A stretch of DNA of 64,000 nucleotides from Ruminococcus bromii (lineage in GTDB: Bacteria > Bacillota > Clostridia > Oscillospirales > Acutalibacteraceae), in the NCBI RefSeq assembly GCF_002834225.1, contig NZ_NNSR01000028.1:1-64000 (forward strand), in the 5' to 3' direction. Both the position numbers and the translations under genes were made by a program. Numbering within the stretch: position 1 is the first letter of the stretch; every line of letters begins with the position of its first letter. The notes beneath the pieces were generated by a model. That model ran no database searches. It was given only the letters and a program-made list of their open reading frames with translations, and was not told the DNA's origin. Positions 60,839-64,000 of the stretch are shown one piece after another.

Positions 60839-60841
60839 AAT

Positions 60842-61933
60842 TTATTTCTCCAATATATCAGCAATTCTTTTACACGCAAAGCCATCACCGTATGGATTTG
60901 ACGCTTTGCTCATTTTTTCGTATTCTTCACTGTCTGTGAGCAATTTTTTAAACTCGTTGTAAATTATGGTTTCATCCGTACCGACTAATTTCAGAGTGCC
61001 CGCTTTTATGCCCTCCGGTCTTTCTGTTGTATCACGCATAACAAGAACAGGTTTACCGAGGGAAGGAGCTTCCTCTTGGATACCGCCGCTGTCTGTCAAT
61101 ATAAGATAACTTCTTGAAAGAAAATTATGAAAGTCAAGTACATCAAGAGGTTCTATGATATGTATTCTGTCATCATTCCCAAGTTCCTCATCGGCAGCTT
61201 TTCTGACAACCGGATTCATATGAATCGGATAAATAACCTTTACATCAGAAGTTTCATCAACAATTCTTCTGATTGCTCTGAACATATTATGCATCGGTAC
61301 ACCAAGATTTTCTCGTCTGTGAGCAGTCAACATAATCAATCTGCTGTCAGATGCCCATTCGAGTTCAGGGTGTATATAATCAGATCTTACTGTGGTTTTC
61401 AAGGCATCAATCGCAGTATTACCTGTTACAAATATATTGTCGGGATTCTTGCCCTCGTTAATTAAATTGTTCTTTGACATTTCTGTAGGAGCAAAATTAT
61501 AGCTTGCCACTATGCCGACAGCCTGTCTGTTAAATTCCTCGGGATACGGTGAATATATGTTATATGTTCTGAGTCCTGCCTCAACATGACCGACAGGAAT
61601 CTGCATATAAAAACACGCAAGAGCCGTAACAAATGTTGTTGATGTATCACCGTGAACCAACACAACATCAGGTTTTTCAATCTCAAGTACTTCCTTGATT
61701 TTATTTAAAATATTTGTTGTTATATCAAACAATGTCTGCTTGTCTTTCATTATGGACAAATCATAATCCGGCACAACATTGAAGATTTCAAGCACCTGAT
61801 CAAGCATCTGTCTGTGCTGTCCTGTTACGCAAACTTTTGTTACTATATTTTTTCTGCTTTTCAGCTCATTTACTAACGGACACATTTTTATTGCTTCAGG
61901 TCGTGTACCAAACACTAACATTACTTTTTTCAT
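60842..61933 (-). CDS. wecB: UDP-N-acetylglucosamine 2-epimerase (non-hydrolysing)
   Basis: 363 residues. Interconverts UDP-GlcNAc and UDP-ManNAc. MLVFGTRPEAIKMCPLV, GHVEAGLRTYNIYSPYPEEFNRQ and ILTDSGGIQEEAPSLGKPVLVMRDTTERPE are all present. Provides ManNAc-type precursor for the cluster. Starts 2 bp after the upstream glycosyltransferase gene's stop. Confidence 0.95.
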   Translation of the reverse strand: MKKVMLVFGTRPEAIKMCPLVNELKSRKNIVTKVCVTGQHRQMLDQVLEIFNVVPDYDLSIMKDKQTLFDITTNILNKIKEVLEIEKPDVVLVHGDTSTTFVTALACFYMQIPVGHVEAGLRTYNIYSPYPEEFNRQAVGIVASYNFAPTEMSKNNLINEGKNPDNIFVTGNTAIDALKTTVRSDYIHPELEWASDSRLIMLTAHRRENLGVPMHNMFRAIRRIVDETSDVKVIYPIHMNPVVRKAADEELGNDDRIHIIEPLDVLDFHNFLSRSYLILTDSGGIQEEAPSLGKPVLVMRDTTERPEGIKAGTLKLVGTDETIIYNEFKKLLTDSEEYEKMSKASNPYGDGFACKRIADILEK

Positions 61934-61934
61934 A

Positions 61935-62903
61935 CTACACCCCTACATTTAAGCAATTTCTTAATAAGCAAGTTAATTTTGGAAACGCAAAATACAACTT
62001 CATCCAAACAGCCTGTTTTCCTTTAACATAATTAAAAATATTACCTTTGTTTTTATATTTTAAATTTTCCTTTATATTATCAATGATATATTTTTCCGCT
62101 TTTGAATGCAAAGCACATTGCATCTGATACATACAAGTTCCCATATAAATGCTGATAGCAGTATCATAATATGCAGGAAAATACCTTTTTACATAATCGC
62201 ATCTTTGGCGATTTGCCTCTAAAACATCAAGCCTTTTTTCAGAAAAGCCACAACCCATAATACTGTTATCTCGCTGTACATAATAGTAAAACGAATCAAC
62301 AATAACAGAAGTTTTTCTTGCTTTACCGAACACTTGATAAGACCAAAATACATCTTCGTGATATTTGCCTTTTTCAAATAAAATATCTTGAATCAATTCT
62401 GTTTTATACATTTTATTCCAGACATGCTGCTTAAGTTTACCATCAATTATAATTTCAAGCATTGCTTCGTTTGTGTCTAATATTTCATTCTTGTCAACTG
62501 TAGGTTCAGATATTACCTCACCATTTTCGTCAACCCATTTAACACCGCAAGAAACAACATCGCTGTCATCTTTCAGCATAACATCATACATTTTAGCTAT
62601 CATATTGCAATCAACGTAATCATCGGAGTCAACAAACACAATGCACTCTCCGGAAGCAATTTTCATACCTGAATTTCTTGCATCAGACAGACCGCCGTTT
62701 TTCTTATGTACAACCCTTATACGAGAATCCTTTTTAGCAAAGTCATCACACATTTTGGGACAGTTATCAGGCGAACCGTCATCAACAAGAATTATTTCAA
62801 GATTTCTATATGTCTGATTTACAATGCTGTCAACACAGCGTTCAAGATATTTCTCAACATTATAAATTGGAACAATCACACTTATCAGCGATTTACTATC
62901 CAT
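61935..62903 (-). CDS. Family 2 glycosyltransferase
   Basis: 322 residues. SVIVPIYNVEKYLERCVDSIVNQTYRNLEIILVDDGSPDNCP and FVDSDDYV identify a GT-A glycosyltransferase of the EpsJ/WaaE-like group. The sugar is not determinable. Confidence 0.93.
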   Translation of the reverse strand: MDSKSLISVIVPIYNVEKYLERCVDSIVNQTYRNLEIILVDDGSPDNCPKMCDDFAKKDSRIRVVHKKNGGLSDARNSGMKIASGECIVFVDSDDYVDCNMIAKMYDVMLKDDSDVVSCGVKWVDENGEVISEPTVDKNEILDTNEAMLEIIIDGKLKQHVWNKMYKTELIQDILFEKGKYHEDVFWSYQVFGKARKTSVIVDSFYYYVQRDNSIMGCGFSEKRLDVLEANRQRCDYVKRYFPAYYDTAISIYMGTCMYQMQCALHSKAEKYIIDNIKENLKYKNKGNIFNYVKGKQAVWMKLYFAFPKLTCLLRNCLNVGV

Positions 62904-62906
62904 ATA

Positions 62907-64000
62907 CTAACCTTCAAGAACTTTCATAATTGTTTTAGCCGGATTAAATTCATCAATCGGCTCATTTTTTACATTACCAAAATCATTGTTCTCTATTAGC
63001 TTAATTGCACGTTCAATATCCTCAACTGTATTTTCACAGAATATATATCTGTTAAATTGTTCAAAATATGATTTTAACACTTTCTTGTCTTCGTCTGTAC
63101 CATCAAGAATAAACAGAATAGTTTTATAGGTTGCGGAATATTGATATATTTTTCCCGGAATTTGTCCGCCCTTTCTGTTACACAAAAAAACAAGCACATT
63201 AGTTTTATCTTCAATAGGCTTAAGCTCATTTAATTGCAACCTTGGATAAATTGTGATTTTATCTGTTTGAGCAAACAGATTGCTGGGATTACCACAAATG
63301 TTCACATTAATATCTATATTTTTAGCAGCCGCATAAAACGGTGCTAAATCTCTACTTACAGGAGCATAATCGCCAAAATAGCCATAATTATTATATTTAT
63401 TCACCGTTGAACCTTGTTCATCATTTTTATAATAAAACGGCAAAGGCGCCCAATACATTTTGTGAGCAGACTCAGAATATAGTTTTTTCTGGTTTTCCAA
63501 CGTCAACGGACTGACATAACAGATATGTTCTGCCAAGGACAATAATCTTCTTTCCTCATTTTCTATTTTTTTAGAACCACTAAAACCGTATACATCAGAA
63601 GTCCACGGATCCTCCCAAATCTGAATCCATTTTTTATACCTAATATGTTTATTATGAATCAACTTATAGGCAAGTAAATGACTTGATGCCGGTGTTGAAA
63701 TGGAGAGAACATAGTCATAAACTTCAGTTGATTTAAATTGCTTTGCTTTATTAACAAATTTTTTATAAATACCGTGAACACCATAAAGTGACAAAACAAA
63801 ATGTTTGGCAGAATCTATAAGCTTTGATTTAAAACTCACTTTGCTTTTATTTGTGTAATAATCGACTCGCGCAAAGGGGGCAACTTTTCTCTTGTTTTTG
63901 CTTATTGACATTTTTTCATAAATGGTTGTACCATAATAGTATATACACTTAACCGAAGAGGGAATTATCATTGATTTGTCAACATCGTATTCCTTTGAAT
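62907..64000 (-). CDS. Glycosyltransferase (GT4-like), partial at window edge
   Basis: The frame runs off the right edge: codons upstream of the ATG at 63971 remain open (SKEYDVDKSMIIPS), so the true start lies beyond 64000. GT-B-like features: EDPWTSDVYG, ICYVSPLTLENQKKLYSESAHKMYWAPLPF, GYFGDYAPVSRDLAPFYAAA and QIPGKIYQYSATYKTILFILDG. The assignment to GT4 is from layout. Confidence 0.7.
   Translation of the reverse strand, partial: SKEYDVDKSMIIPSSVKCIYYYGTTIYEKMSISKNKRKVAPFARVDYYTNKSKVSFKSKLIDSAKHFVLSLYGVHGIYKKFVNKAKQFKSTEVYDYVLSISTPASSHLLAYKLIHNKHIRYKKWIQIWEDPWTSDVYGFSGSKKIENEERRLLSLAEHICYVSPLTLENQKKLYSESAHKMYWAPLPFYYKNDEQGSTVNKYNNYGYFGDYAPVSRDLAPFYAAAKNIDINVNICGNPSNLFAQTDKITIYPRLQLNELKPIEDKTNVLVFLCNRKGGQIPGKIYQYSATYKTILFILDGTDEDKKVLKSYFEQFNRYIFCENTVEDIERAIKLIENNDFGNVKNEPIDEFNPAKTIMKVLEG

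Overview
The window looks like chromosome of a low-GC, spore-forming, anaerobic Gram-positive gut bacterium, most likely a clostridial Ruminococcus/Oscillospiraceae-type organism. The reasons are Firmicute-type ribosome binding sites, the spore-coat operon cotJABC, a secreted protein with a C-terminal type I dockerin, SAM, TPP and purine riboswitches, the dnaX-ybaB-recR order behind an SRP RNA, and FeoA/FeoB with a DtxR-type repressor. No rRNA, tRNA or CRISPR array was seen.

Layout. 1-0.74 kb: decayed IS200-like element. 0.9-4.4 kb: DUF2974 hydrolase-like protein, RecQ and DUF4186. 4.5-9.3 kb: cluster of zinc-ribbon/repeat protein, secreted dockerin protein, a lone receiver domain and a membrane protein. 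9.4-13.1 kb: three-gene sensor/sensor/LuxR-type regulator operon. 13.3-17.6 kb: truncated Ig-like surface protein, then recR, ybaB, dnaX and SRP RNA. 17.8-25.8 kb: FAD dehydrogenase behind a guanine-type riboswitch, HflX, PAP2, acetyltransferases and small proteins. 25.9-29.2 kb: SAM-riboswitch metK, ridA and threonine deaminase. 29.4-36.4 kb: iron region (flavodoxin, DUF3793, AraC regulator, feoAAB, DtxR-type repressor) sharing a TTAGC-N4-GCTAA operator. 36.5-41.6 kb: hydrolase, Tex, formate/nitrite channel and TPP-riboswitch thiT.

41.7-53.1 kb holds the most striking feature. The cotJA-cotJB-cotJC operon is split inside cotJC by a 10,274-bp segment that ends with a serine recombinase gene. 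A shared 10-bp core (ATACGGCGGT) lies at both ends. Joining the flanks at this core restores one open CotJC frame of 210 codons, and joining the element ends gives a near-palindromic attP-like site. I infer a skin-like element excised in the sporulating mother cell. It carries no phage genes. Its cargo is a LysR regulator, an NSS transporter, serine acetyltransferase, Maf, a His-rich CobW GTPase, a lipoprotein and a polar amino-acid ABC transporter.

53.2-64 kb: AT-rich surface-polysaccharide cluster, transcribed right to left (glycosyltransferases, WecB-type epimerase, pyruvyl transferase, F420-hydrogenase-beta-like protein, flippase, UDP-glucose dehydrogenase, LicD). It runs off the right edge of the window.
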